Positions 54,284-63,276 are shown, counted from the stretch's first letter. The stretch is DNA of 64,000 nt from Terrimonas sp. (GCA_016125075.1 WGMO01000008.1:180254-244253), one strand, 5' to 3'. Translations and numbers: made by a program. Notes: generated by a model from the letters alone, not told the origin.

Positions 54284-54452
54284 CTTTAAGCCCGCCTGGA
54301 CAAATTTATGATGGATTGATTAAAGTTAACCTGATGTCGCAGCGTAGAATTCCGGAAGTTGTTAAGCCTATACCTGCCTGCCGGTTGGCAGGTTCACTCT
54401 GCTGTATTGCTGCCAGGCTGGTTAGGTGCAGGCGCTTTATGTCATGTTATGC

Positions 54453-54803
54453 TTATCCAAAAAAACAGTTGTATTTGTCGTCTTTTACTATTTGTAAAAA
54501 AGCTTGTAATGTCTTTACCGTTGGTTTAGGGTCATATTGATACCATTTAAGATTTGCTCGCATCCAATATATTTTCCAAATGTCACTACTTTTAATGTAG
54601 GTAGTTTTTGCAAATGGAAATTGTCTTATTATTCTAGGGTCCTTCCAGTCGGGTCTGATTTCTAATAGAAAAATACTTTGTCCCTCAATATTATATCCGT
54701 AATCGATTTCTTTTCTGACTTCTTCTTCCTTTGGTCGAAGGCGTTCTATAAAATTTTCCATCAATTCAATGATGTCAACTGTCTTTAATGCATCTAAAGC
54801 CAT
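54453..54803 (-). CDS. DUF3024 family protein
   Basis: A 116-residue small basic-acidic mixed protein with the DUF3024 pattern: RPKEEEVRKEIDYGYNIEG, RPDWKDPRIIRQFPFAKTTY, W-K-I-Y-W-M-R-A-N-L-K-W and a final D-K-Y-N-C-F-F-G. A widespread bacterial family of unknown function. It stands alone in the array. Confidence 0.82.
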   Translation of the reverse strand: MALDALKTVDIIELMENFIERLRPKEEEVRKEIDYGYNIEGQSIFLLEIRPDWKDPRIIRQFPFAKTTYIKSSDIWKIYWMRANLKWYQYDPKPTVKTLQAFLQIVKDDKYNCFFG

Positions 54804-55044
54804 GAGAAATAGATATTTAGCCTATCAAAGTTATACAAATTTCCCCTTTCGTGCTTGCTGCTAAAACGGGCTTGGCTTTTGTAAGTACCCTATTTTTCCT
54901 ACAGTTTTGAACTATTAAATTAATCCGTTTTGACCCACTTCCTATATTTGGACACGCTAAACTGGAATTTCGGGGCTTGTGTTAAGGAGGTTTTCAATGT
55001 TCTCGGGGTACAGCTGGACGGCCGGTTCACTTTATTTTGCCGCT
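54804..55044. other. Non-coding spacer before the SatD operon
   Basis: No gene visible. The stretch contains GGGGCTTGTGTTAAGG and GTACAGCTGGACGGCCGG, GC-rich pieces in AT-rich DNA similar in tone to other spacers, but no exact repeat seen. Confidence 0.4.
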
Positions 55045-55123
55045 ATCGCCTTTACAGGTGATAAAATATTAATATCGTATAAAGTGGCGATAATGTAAAA
55101 TAATCGTATATTTGGTCGATAAT
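55045..55123 (+). promoter_or_regulatory. Three 29-bp-spaced operators and promoter of the SatD operon
   Basis: Three related 21-base units begin at 55045, 55074 and 55103, exactly 29 bp apart: ATCG-CCTTTACAGGT-GATAAA, ATCG-TATAAAGTGGC-GATAAT and ATCG-TATATTTGGTC-GATAAT. Each carries a short dyad (ATCG...CGAT, with T for C in the first). The third covers a -7 box, TATATTTG (55107-55114). A multi-site operator with helical phasing of nearly three turns; the SatD-like product is the likely binder. Confidence 0.65.
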
Positions 55124-55134
55124 TGATTTTTCAT

Positions 55135-55743
55135 ATGCCTACCGGAGCTGTAATTACCGCTGATATTGTTAATTCCACCCTGCTATCCAGGGGGCAGGAA
55201 GGGTATTTAAAGAAGCGAATTGATGAGATACTTAAGGGTCAACGCTATGAGTTCTACCGGGGGGATAGTTTCCAGGTATTGATCATGAATGCCAATATGG
55301 CATTTGATATTATGGTACAATTGCGGGCTGCGGCAAAGATGGAGGGATCCGCATTTGATATCCGTTGCAGTATCGGGATTGGTGAAGTCCCCAGGGTTGT
55401 AAAAGATCTGCATGCCGCAAACAGTGAAGCTTTTATTATTTCCGGCCGCGCTTTTGATGAATTAGGGAAAGGGGCTGACAAGCTTGTGATCAAATCGATG
55501 GATGAAAAATTAAATATAGCACTGACTATCCAGGCCTGCTTTATTGATTACCTTTTTAAAAACCTGACCTCTAAACAGGCGGAGGTGATCTATGCATTAA
55601 TGCAAGGTTCTACCCAGGCGGTTGCGGCTAAAAAATTAGGAAAGGCGCAATCCACCATCAATAAGCATGCTAAAGCATCAGGATGGGAAGAGGTGGAGCG
55701 TTTATCAAATGAATATCGCACGATTACATCGTTAATAGGATAA
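55135..55743 (+). CDS. SatD-like protein (nucleotidyl-cyclase-like domain plus HTH)
   Basis: A protein of 202 residues from ATG 55135 (TTG 55123 overlaps the operator). The N-terminal part (GAVITADIVNSTLLSRGQEG, YEFYRGDSFQVLI, CSIGIGEV) resembles class III cyclase/SatD-type proteins, and the last 55 residues are a helix-turn-helix (TSKQAEVIYALMQGSTQAVA, KKLGKAQSTINKHAKASG). Genes of this kind pair with DUF3307 membrane proteins, as here (2-base gap). The messenger leader would be only about 14 bases. Cyclase activity is doubtful since catalytic residues are not all present. Confidence 0.82.
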   Translation: MPTGAVITADIVNSTLLSRGQEGYLKKRIDEILKGQRYEFYRGDSFQVLIMNANMAFDIMVQLRAAAKMEGSAFDIRCSIGIGEVPRVVKDLHAANSEAFIISGRAFDELGKGADKLVIKSMDEKLNIALTIQACFIDYLFKNLTSKQAEVIYALMQGSTQAVAAKKLGKAQSTINKHAKASGWEEVERLSNEYRTITSLIG

Positions 55744-55744
55744 T

Positions 55745-56440
55745 ATGGATATACTACTGCTGCTTCAATTGGTGATTGCCCACATTACAGGAGATTTTCT
55801 GCTCCAACATAAATACTGGATTGAAGACAGAAGAAAAAAGCATTACAATTCCGGGTATTTATACCTGCACGCAGGCATTGTCGCTCTCCTCACCCTGGTA
55901 TTGACCGGAACTGACCGGTGGTTTATTGTTCTTATTATTTTTGTTACGCATATCCTTATTGACCTGTGGAAATCATACAGGCTGGATACTTCCATCTATT
56001 TTATCATTGACCAGTTTTTGCATTTCCTGGTAATTGCCGTTTGCTGGTGGTTCAGCTTTTACACTTTCGGGACATTAAAAGAAGCCTGGGTAAGCTTTAT
56101 TTCAGACAAGGATGCCTTATTGTTATTTATGTGCTTTATCCTGATTACGTGGCCAGCCAGTATCACGATTGCACAGCTGACAAAAAAATGGAGGGATAGG
56201 ATTGATAAGAGTGAAGATCTGAGTGATGCGGGAAAATGGATCGGGATGATTGAGCGTATACTGATTGTCGTCCTGGTGCTCAGGGGCCAGTATACGGCTA
56301 TTGGCTTTTTGGTAGCCGCAAAAGGGTTTATCCGGTTTAAGGAGGAAGAAATGTCGCCTGTAAAGGCCGAATACCTGCTGATCGGAACCCTGCTAAGTTT
56401 CAGTTTTGCCATTCTGACGGGCCTGATCCTGATGGTGTGA
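55745..56440 (+). CDS. DUF3307 family membrane protein
   Basis: A 231-residue protein with about six membrane helices. The start LLLQLVIAHITGDFLLQHKYWIEDR and the HILIDLWKS motif are the DUF3307 signature, with conserved His/Asp residues facing the membrane (H-I-T-G-D-F, T-H-I-L-I-D) as in metal-dependent enzymes. Co-transcribed with the SatD-like gene. Role unknown; the pair occurs across many phyla. Confidence 0.85.
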   Translation: MDILLLLQLVIAHITGDFLLQHKYWIEDRRKKHYNSGYLYLHAGIVALLTLVLTGTDRWFIVLIIFVTHILIDLWKSYRLDTSIYFIIDQFLHFLVIAVCWWFSFYTFGTLKEAWVSFISDKDALLLFMCFILITWPASITIAQLTKKWRDRIDKSEDLSDAGKWIGMIERILIVVLVLRGQYTAIGFLVAAKGFIRFKEEEMSPVKAEYLLIGTLLSFSFAILTGLILMV

Positions 56441-56663
56441 GATGGAAGGCCGGGAACCGTCTTGCGCTCTTTACCTGTAAAGAATTTTAACCTGTGAATA
56501 GGTCTCTAAGTAGTTTGACTGCCAGGACTGTCCACTTCCTGTATATCATCCTGAGAGGTGGATGGACTTGTGGTGGTTTTTGGGGTTTTCTTCCTGCGAT
56601 TTGCAGCCGATTGTTATTCCGTCTGCCAGCATAGCAGCAAACCGAATGTTGGCTGTAGGTTTA

Positions 56664-57209
56664 TTAGTCAATGTTTGTCACGATTTGTTTGTTACGTTTT
56701 GCTTCTTTGTAATATTCATTCATAGTTTGTGTCATATTCCGTCCATAGTAAATGCCTGATGATTGTATAAAGCCGTCATAAATAATTTTGTCCTTAAATG
56801 GAATTAGTGTGGTTGAAATATTTACAGGAAAGTTGTCAAAAAATTGGTCAAATGTGTCACCCAATGCTTTTACAGCATAAAACTTATTGTCTTTGGTGTC
56901 TATAAATATTGCATACTTTGTCAAGCACTTGAAAATTACAAACGAACTCATAATTTTCTTTTTGAAACCAACTAAAATATTTATTTGTTCAGTTGTTAAG
57001 TGGTCAAAATTTGAAGCTATATATTCATCAAGAATATTGTTGTCGTCTAATAACGCTTCTCTGCACTTAAATTTAATTTCAAAATCGGTGTCAACGAAAT
57101 TTTTAAAGTTGGTCTGTTTAGGGATAATCTCTTTTTGCTGTCCTACATAAAATAGCAGTTCAAGATGCGTTCTTAGAAATTCTTTATATTCTGTTTCTGT
57201 CAATGTCAT
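56664..57209 (-). CDS. Hypothetical protein
   Basis: A 181-residue soluble protein, mostly helical then beta. The last part (LIPFKDKIIYDGFIQSSGIYYG..YKEAK) recurs in uncharacterised Bacteroidota proteins. No catalytic motif or domain that I can name. AT-rich, single gene bounded by spacers; after its stop the minus strand has CAGCCAACATTCGG, similar to the CAGCCAACGAACAGG that begins spacer copy I. Confidence 0.6.
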   Translation of the reverse strand: MTLTETEYKEFLRTHLELLFYVGQQKEIIPKQTNFKNFVDTDFEIKFKCREALLDDNNILDEYIASNFDHLTTEQINILVGFKKKIMSSFVIFKCLTKYAIFIDTKDNKFYAVKALGDTFDQFFDNFPVNISTTLIPFKDKIIYDGFIQSSGIYYGRNMTQTMNEYYKEAKRNKQIVTNID

Positions 57210-57230
57210 ACGAAATGTTTCTAAAACTTA

Positions 57231-57300
57231 CAGCCAACGAACAGGTATTGCCGAAGTGCAGGGAATAGAATTACGTCCGCCCCGGCTGACCGCTGCTGAG
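57231..57300 (+). repeat. Structured spacer element, copy I
   Basis: CAGCCAACGAACAGGTATTG, then CGAAGTGCAGGG, ACGTCCGCCCCGG and CGCTGCTGAG. Aligned with copies A and B over about 65 bases, with the ACAGGTATTGC core kept. Lies between the hypothetical gene at 56664 and the defence-like operon. Confidence 0.5.
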
Positions 57301-57514
57301 TAAAGATAAAAAAGTTGATGATATGCACATAGCTAAATAGATAAGGTCAAGCCGGATATGCCGCCCAACAGAATTACAAAAGTTGAAACACGGCTTCCGT
57401 CAGCCTGCATTTTGGCAATACCCATGTTGTATGTTCGCCCTTCCTTCTTGTCACTTCAAAGTTAAAGTCTGTGTCCACCGTGGCAGAGTGTGTCACGGAA
57501 GCGTAGGAACAAGG

Positions 57515-57575
57515 CAGGCTCTTTTGCAAGGTTGGCTTTTGTGTGTCAGTTTTGTGTGCCTTGCAAATGTGCCTG
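57515..57575. repeat. Left flanking hairpin of the defence-like operon
   Basis: CAGGC-TCT-TTTGCAAGG (57515-57531) can pair with CCTTGCAAA-TGT-GCCTG (57559-57575); only the three TCT/TGT positions are unpaired. The 27-base loop is G/T-rich (TTGGCTTTTGTGTG...). It ends 16 bases from the stop of the methylase gene. Partner of the hairpin at 63667. Confidence 0.8.
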
Positions 57576-57590
57576 ACTTGGTGTGATGGC

Positions 57591-59450
57591 TCAATTAGGT
57601 TGCAGTTCGATACCATATTTCGCTTCAAAGAAGCTATCAAGTTCATCTTTGTTTTCCTCCTCAATGACATACTTTCTTTCTTCTTCACTTAAGGTACATA
57701 CACCAAAATGTCTAATGTAGTTGCTACTTAAAGAAAAGTAACCAGATGTATATGGTTTGCTTGTGTTCTTTATATAAAACCAAAACACTTTAGATTGCAT
57801 GAGCTTTTTGATGACAGTTAAGTCATTTTTAGACTTTCCGACTATTGCAAGTCCGTTATAGAAAAGCAAGTTATTGTCTGTACTAATCAAATAATTTGGT
57901 GTTTTGTCGGTAAGGTGAGGAAAGAAAAGTTTGAATTTCATTTTCTCGAGTGACTGTGTTCTTCCAAATGCAAACCACTTTTCGTATTCACCCTCTCCAT
58001 TGTCCCTTTTTGCCAAAATCTCTCTCTTATTACATAAATACTTATATGCCTTTGGAAAATTTCTTTTTAAATGTGTCTCACTAAATAGTTTTGGCTTTAC
58101 TCCATCGTCATAAGGGAAAATAACCTTCTGCTTAATTTTAGAAAGGCAATCTATTTTGCTTAGTTTGTTTGAATTTACTATATCTCTGCAAATTTTTTTT
58201 TCAATAGGGTAAACACTACCATTTTGCAAATAATAGAATTCCCAGTCTTCATCAATTGGGTCAAATATATAGATATCATTTTTCAAGGTAGCAATACCGT
58301 TTCTAGTCTTATAAAGTTGTCCGAATGAAATACCTGTTGATTCAATTTTCGATATGATATTGTTCTCCTGTAGATTCCAACCTTTGTACGAATTTAGACT
58401 GGAGTATTGAACATTATTAAACAGCTCAAATGTTAAAGGAAGTTTTTTTAGGTCATCAGATTTAAAATATTGAATGTAATTGCTCTTTCTTTTTTCAATT
58501 AAACAAATGCAAGTATAAGTATGTCTAGACCTGAATACTTGTAATGTTCCAAAATCAATGACCTTAAATTCTAAGCGTTGGTCTTGAAAATACTCTCTCA
58601 ATGCCCTTCCATTCAAACTTTTGAAAAAGCTATTCATCGTAATGAAACCTAAAATACCTTCTTGATTAAGGTTCTCAATTGCGATTTGAAAAAAAGGAAT
58701 GTAAAGGTCAGGATGTCCTGACTTACAAACTTCCCACTTCTTCAGTTTCTTTTTTGTATCGTCAGAGATGTGTCGTGAGCATACATAAGGCGGATTGCCA
58801 AGTATAATTTCAAACCCTGTAAAACTCTTTATTGCTTTCTTCCAGTCAAAAACCAATGCATCGCCTGTGAACAAATTGAAGTGAAACTCTTTTTTGTCCT
58901 CACCTTCTGTCAAAGCGAGAATTGAAAGAAGAAGTTTTGTTCTTGTGATTGAATACGATTGAATGTCTAATCCGAAAATATGATTGCGGAATATCTCGGA
59001 GTAACCTTTTGCTGTTTGTTTCTTCAACTGTTTTGCGGCATTAAACAAGAAGCCTCCACAACCACACGAAATGTCAGCCACTCTTACATTAGTTAGTGAA
59101 TCTGCTTTTGATGCAAATGATTCTTTTATAATAAATTTCCGAATTTCTAATGGAGTATAAATGGCTCCATTTATTATTCTGTCTTCGGGAGAAATTACAA
59201 ACTCAAAAAGTTCAATCAATTCTTCTGTTCCAAATTTTGGAACTTCTTTATCTAATACTGAAATAAAATTTTTCAGCTTTGTGTTTTCCTCTGCTTTTTC
59301 TTCAGTAATAATAAACGATTTTAAAAACTCGTTCTTCTTTACTTGTAGTTTATTCTTTGTTAGAAATGCAGAAATAATCAACCTGTCAACATCAGTGGGA
59401 TGTGTTGAATGGACTGATTTTAAATATTTGAAAATACTACTCTTCATCAT
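57591..59450 (-). CDS. Eco57I/TaqI-like N6-adenine DNA methyltransferase
   Basis: A 619-residue protein. Motif X-like INGAIYTPLEIRKFI precedes motif I VADISCGCGGF (Asp126), and motif IV is NPPY (Asn219-Tyr222), the gamma-type N6-adenine signature. Residues about 340-600 would be the TaqI-like target recognition domain (NGIATLKNDIYIF, PYTSGYFSLSSNYIRHFGVC). No PD-(D/E)XK nuclease domain is seen, so this is probably a modification enzyme alone, with HNH cutting supplied by the upstream gene, which overlaps it by four bases. Much shorter than BREX PglX. Confidence 0.88.
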   Translation of the reverse strand: MMKSSIFKYLKSVHSTHPTDVDRLIISAFLTKNKLQVKKNEFLKSFIITEEKAEENTKLKNFISVLDKEVPKFGTEELIELFEFVISPEDRIINGAIYTPLEIRKFIIKESFASKADSLTNVRVADISCGCGGFLFNAAKQLKKQTAKGYSEIFRNHIFGLDIQSYSITRTKLLLSILALTEGEDKKEFHFNLFTGDALVFDWKKAIKSFTGFEIILGNPPYVCSRHISDDTKKKLKKWEVCKSGHPDLYIPFFQIAIENLNQEGILGFITMNSFFKSLNGRALREYFQDQRLEFKVIDFGTLQVFRSRHTYTCICLIEKRKSNYIQYFKSDDLKKLPLTFELFNNVQYSSLNSYKGWNLQENNIISKIESTGISFGQLYKTRNGIATLKNDIYIFDPIDEDWEFYYLQNGSVYPIEKKICRDIVNSNKLSKIDCLSKIKQKVIFPYDDGVKPKLFSETHLKRNFPKAYKYLCNKREILAKRDNGEGEYEKWFAFGRTQSLEKMKFKLFFPHLTDKTPNYLISTDNNLLFYNGLAIVGKSKNDLTVIKKLMQSKVFWFYIKNTSKPYTSGYFSLSSNYIRHFGVCTLSEEERKYVIEEENKDELDSFFEAKYGIELQPN

Positions 59451-60034
59451 TGCTCTACTTTCAAATATTCTAAATATTCAATCATTAAATTTCCTAACTC
59501 TCCTTGGGTAATGAGTAAACTGTCTTTGCGTTTTCCTTTAGGTTCAGCATCAATAACTTTTTTAAGGGCTTTCATTTTCAAATAGATGTTGTCAAGCATC
59601 CAAATAATTTGATACCTCCGCATGAAAAGTTTCAGCTTTCCATACATGTAGTTTGCTTGTTTTGATTTTGGATTTGGAATAATTTTTCCTGTCTTATCAC
59701 GAAAAAAGTGCTTGTTGAAATCAACATTGCACGGGTCTATGTATGCACCTTCATCATTTGACTTTATTATGTTCACATACGAACAAGCATAAACAAGATT
59801 TGAATAATCTGTTTTAAGATTTGGCTTTTTAGGATAATTCTTCCAAGGAATAAAATGGTCAATGTGAAAATTGTTTTTTCCTCCAAACCAAAAGTCAGGG
59901 CAATCTGTATAACCGCAACGACTAAAGAAATCATTAGCTAAGTGTGGCTTATACTTCCTGTAGTTTGTTTCAGTTCCTGTGTAGGTTCTGACAGGGTGAT
60001 TATTTCTAAAATTATTCGCCATCTTTCTTTTCAA
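59447..60034 (-). CDS. HNH endonuclease
   Basis: A 195-residue protein (ATG 60022 is an alternative start). The HNH core reads NNFHIDHFIPW (His57, Asp59, His60), YSNLVYACSYVNIIKS (Asn79, Cys84, Asn88, Lys91), preceded by a Cys pair (FSRCGYTDC) for zinc. The C-terminal half is helical. Overlaps the receiver gene by 23 bases and the methylase gene by four, so all three are made together. The likely restriction nuclease of the module, or a nicking effector under receiver control. Confidence 0.85.
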   Translation of the reverse strand: MKRKMANNFRNNHPVRTYTGTETNYRKYKPHLANDFFSRCGYTDCPDFWFGGKNNFHIDHFIPWKNYPKKPNLKTDYSNLVYACSYVNIIKSNDEGAYIDPCNVDFNKHFFRDKTGKIIPNPKSKQANYMYGKLKLFMRRYQIIWMLDNIYLKMKALKKVIDAEPKGKRKDSLLITQGELGNLMIEYLEYLKVEQ

Positions 60035-60686
60035 CTTTTTTTAGAAGTTCATCAACCTTTGAAATAATTTCTGTCAATCGCTTTGTATTAGATAGAGATT
60101 TATATTCCTCTGGAATTGCATTCCGCTTGTCAATGCTTCTTTCAAGAAAGTGGTCTAAGCGAATTATCTCTTCTTCGTCCTCAATGGTTGCCTTTTCTAA
60201 ATTTCTTAATTCGAGCAAACGATATAATTCTTTCTCAGCATTAGCAATTTTTGTTTTGTAGTGAACGATTTGACTTTCTACTCTTTCAAGAAAATTGGCT
60301 TTGGCATTGGTTTCCTTTTCCGAACCGTGAAGAATATCCTTTATGTAAACAAGGTTTACATCATCACTTGCCTTGATTGCATTGTCATCAAAAGAAGTCA
60401 TAACAAAGCACGGAAACGAATCTCTAATCGAAAGTATTTCTTGAACCAACTGAACACCGTTGTATGGTACATTGTATTTAATTGCTTCTTTGTATTCATT
60501 CAACATAAAATCAGTTACAACAGCATCAGGATTATGATTAATAATGACCTGAATCATTTCGTCAAGTTCTTCCTGCGGAAACTCTCCAATTACTTCAAAT
60601 TTTTCGTTGCTATTTGTGGCATCAACATAATCCTTGAAGTCGTCAATGTCAGATTGTTGTTCGTCTATGAATATTATTTTATACAT
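60012..60686 (-). CDS. Response-regulator receiver protein with coiled-coil tail, no output domain
   Basis: A 224-residue protein. Residues 1-125 are a CheY-like receiver: FIDEQQSD (Asp8 acidic pocket), AVVTDFML (Asp59 phosphoacceptor), VMTSFDD (Thr97/Ser98) and YIKDI (Lys116). The remaining 95 residues are predicted coiled coil (AEKELYRLLELRNLEKATIEDEEE). No DNA-binding or enzymatic domain. It lies three bases after the GHKL/kinase gene and overlaps the HNH gene, so it is likely the phosphorelay partner that gates nuclease or methylase. Confidence 0.85.
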   Translation of the reverse strand: MYKIIFIDEQQSDIDDFKDYVDATNSNEKFEVIGEFPQEELDEMIQVIINHNPDAVVTDFMLNEYKEAIKYNVPYNGVQLVQEILSIRDSFPCFVMTSFDDNAIKASDDVNLVYIKDILHGSEKETNAKANFLERVESQIVHYKTKIANAEKELYRLLELRNLEKATIEDEEEIIRLDHFLERSIDKRNAIPEEYKSLSNTKRLTEIISKVDELLKKVEKKDGE

Positions 60687-60689
60687 GCC

Positions 60690-63272
60690 TTATGTTCTTT
60701 TATACTTAATTGGAAATGTAGTTCTGATTCCAAACCCTTCACTTGGAAAAAGAAGTTTTATTGTTCCATCATTTTCTTCAGCGATTGATTTTACAATCCA
60801 TAAACCTAAACCTGTTCCTTCTTCTTCTCCAGTTATTGCATTTCGTTTTGTTGTAAATAACGGCTCAAAAATTATTTCAGGTTTCTCAATATCCTTTGAA
60901 AGACCTGGACCATTATCGTAGTAGTCAATTACAATTTCTTTTGAATTGTCGGTAGCTGAAATTAAAATTTGTCTCTGCCTGTTTATTGTTGATAGATTGA
61001 ATGCATCAATTGAGTTTACAAGTAAGTTGTTAAATATGCTGTCAATGTCAATTTCAAAAACACGCAGATCAAGGTCAGCAATTTTTGAAACATCAAGTTC
61101 AATTCCTCTGTTTTCCGTAACAGTCAACCAGTCATTTTTAAACTCGTTGAAATACTTTTTGAGAAATAATTGTTTTCGCTTTCTCTTATCCTTTCTTGCT
61201 GCTCCTAATGAAAAGTTTAACCAATTCTGCATTTTCAAATCTTGCTTACGCATTTTCTCAAGTTGTGCATAAGGATTTTTTCTTTCTTCTACATTATCGT
61301 ATTCTGATTCTAAGACTTTCTCTGTGAATAGGTTTTTCAGTTTGTCAACTCTTGAACTTAAGACATTATTCAACTTGCTTAAATCATGACTGAATGATGC
61401 TAAAACAATTCCACTACTTGCCAAACCCCTCAACACTTTTTGTTCTTCCTTTAGCTTCTCTATTTCTTCTTCCTTCTTTTCAATTTCAAAAGCTAAAATT
61501 TCCTTTTCTTGTTCGTCTTGAGTTTGCTGTCCTGAGTTTTCATTAGAGTTTTCTGAATTACTACTTGCTGCTATTGCCTTAGCACGACTATCAGCCAAAA
61601 TCTTTTTTGCAAGTGCCTCAGCTTTTTTTCTGTCACGTTCTGGACCAAATTTGATTTCGTCATACATTGACATTTCTCTTGCGATGTATGCTCTGTCGTT
61701 TTCAAAAATATTTATGATTGAAGCAATAAGGGTTTTAAAGATTTGAAAAGTTGTATTTTCCTGTAACCCTTCTCTGCTTGATTTGTCTTCAAAATTCACA
61801 TTAGTTAAACGAGATATTTTAACTGCACCTGCTACATTTTCTGGTTCTACTCTGTAGCCACCTTCTTCCTTAGCAACACCTGCAGGACTTGCAGCTTTTC
61901 TATTCCCTAAACCTAACCAATCAAAAGCAACATCATCAACTTCACCGTATGGTCTGACCCTGAAATTGTCTCTGAACAACTTAACTCCCCCAAACTTGTT
62001 TAGCCAATCCTTTCTATTGTTTGATTGAAATTTTCTATAGAAAAATCTGTTTGCATCTGGAGTGCTGAAAGTTCTTTTTAGAAAGTAAAATGAAAAATCA
62101 AAAACACCAATGTTGTTAAAAATTTTGTCTTTGTCTATTGCTGAATATCCGGGCAACAACTTGGAAAATGTCGTGTCCTTCTCCCAAACTCCTTTCATGA
62201 AATCAGAGTGAGTAAAGGGAAATTCCTTCATCGCTTCACGTTTAAAAAAATCAGGCGGAATAAGTTCAACATCATATTCCCTACGGTAAACTGTTATCTT
62301 GACATTTTGATTTTCATCTGCAACTGCTGTAAGCTTGTAATCAAAATCATCGCAAATAGAACCAAGAACTTCACCATATTTTTCAGGGATCAAAGAACTG
62401 AAAAGATAAATTTCAAACTCGCCACTTTCTTTTGGTGGAACTAAAACTTCTAAGTCAGAATAAACTTGGTCAACAAAATAATCTTCCCAATTTTCTCTTA
62501 ACTCCGAAATTTTCAAAATCGTTCCGTATTGGAAATCTTTTTCAGAATTAACTTTCGTCAAATCAATTTCAGGAACTCTATTAAGAATTTCGTCTTTGAG
62601 TGAAGTGGTATTAAAACCATTCAGGTCAGCATTTACTTTGTCAATCGTTTTAAACTCGCCTTCAAAATCTTCCCAGTTCACTTTCCAGATGTAGCCATCA
62701 TTGGTGGTTTCCTTTCCGTTTTCATCAACATCCGTTTTATGAATTTCAGGATTGAAAACAGTTATCATCTCACACTTGTTTCCAAGTTTGTCTAACGCAA
62801 ATCGTCCAATACCTTTTGCCCCTGCTTTTACTCTACCTGATTGCGTAAAGACATTGTATGCTTTGTTATCAGTGCCAATGGTCATCCAGTGGTCTCTGAT
62901 AATTTTTTGAGTCATGCCTTCGCCTGCATCAATAATGTAAAGGGTTGAAAAGCGATTTATACTTTTTTTGAATTCAGTTGTTTGTTCTTCGGTAATCCTT
63001 TCCTTCAAAAAATAAGAGCCTTCATTCAGCTCATACAAGTTGTCAATGGTTTCTTGATTTATGCCCTTTGAAATAAGGTCGTTGTAGTTCTGTTGTGAAA
63101 GTTCGGAATTTACCGTTGAATATTTATTGTCAAAAAAGACGATGCTGACTTTGCTGTCAGCATCGTAACCGTTTTTTACAAGTTCAATAATAGCACCTTT
63201 GGAAGTAGCAATATTTTCCCTTCCAATTAACCTTGCGGTTCTTGCAGAAACTTTAAAAGGTATTTGTGCCAT
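60690..63272 (-). CDS. Dual GHKL ATPase: Hsp90/MORC-like N-terminal ATPase fused to histidine-kinase module
   Basis: An 860-residue cytoplasmic protein. N-terminal GHKL ATPase: IIELVKNGYDAD (Glu30, Asn34), DAGEGM (114-119), GAKGIGRFALDK, as in HATPase_c_3/MutL/MORC proteins, followed by an S5-like region with SREGLQENT. A central charged coiled coil leads to a kinase-like dimer helix with SFSHDLSKLNN (His629 in an H-box) and a second GHKL module: NNLLVNSIDAFN (Asn753), DNGPGLSKDI, FEPLFTTK and GTGLGLWIVKS. No membrane or signal segment. It is probably a sensor that phosphorylates the receiver next door. Confidence 0.88.
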   Translation of the reverse strand: MAQIPFKVSARTARLIGRENIATSKGAIIELVKNGYDADSKVSIVFFDNKYSTVNSELSQQNYNDLISKGINQETIDNLYELNEGSYFLKERITEEQTTEFKKSINRFSTLYIIDAGEGMTQKIIRDHWMTIGTDNKAYNVFTQSGRVKAGAKGIGRFALDKLGNKCEMITVFNPEIHKTDVDENGKETTNDGYIWKVNWEDFEGEFKTIDKVNADLNGFNTTSLKDEILNRVPEIDLTKVNSEKDFQYGTILKISELRENWEDYFVDQVYSDLEVLVPPKESGEFEIYLFSSLIPEKYGEVLGSICDDFDYKLTAVADENQNVKITVYRREYDVELIPPDFFKREAMKEFPFTHSDFMKGVWEKDTTFSKLLPGYSAIDKDKIFNNIGVFDFSFYFLKRTFSTPDANRFFYRKFQSNNRKDWLNKFGGVKLFRDNFRVRPYGEVDDVAFDWLGLGNRKAASPAGVAKEEGGYRVEPENVAGAVKISRLTNVNFEDKSSREGLQENTTFQIFKTLIASIINIFENDRAYIAREMSMYDEIKFGPERDRKKAEALAKKILADSRAKAIAASSNSENSNENSGQQTQDEQEKEILAFEIEKKEEEIEKLKEEQKVLRGLASSGIVLASFSHDLSKLNNVLSSRVDKLKNLFTEKVLESEYDNVEERKNPYAQLEKMRKQDLKMQNWLNFSLGAARKDKRKRKQLFLKKYFNEFKNDWLTVTENRGIELDVSKIADLDLRVFEIDIDSIFNNLLVNSIDAFNLSTINRQRQILISATDNSKEIVIDYYDNGPGLSKDIEKPEIIFEPLFTTKRNAITGEEEGTGLGLWIVKSIAEENDGTIKLLFPSEGFGIRTTFPIKYKRT

Positions 63273-63276
63273 TTAT

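Noticed and set aside
54247..54540. 97-codon forward frame
   Set aside because: Covers the 62-bp repeat and spacer DNA and overlaps the end of the DUF3024 gene; no recognisable protein.
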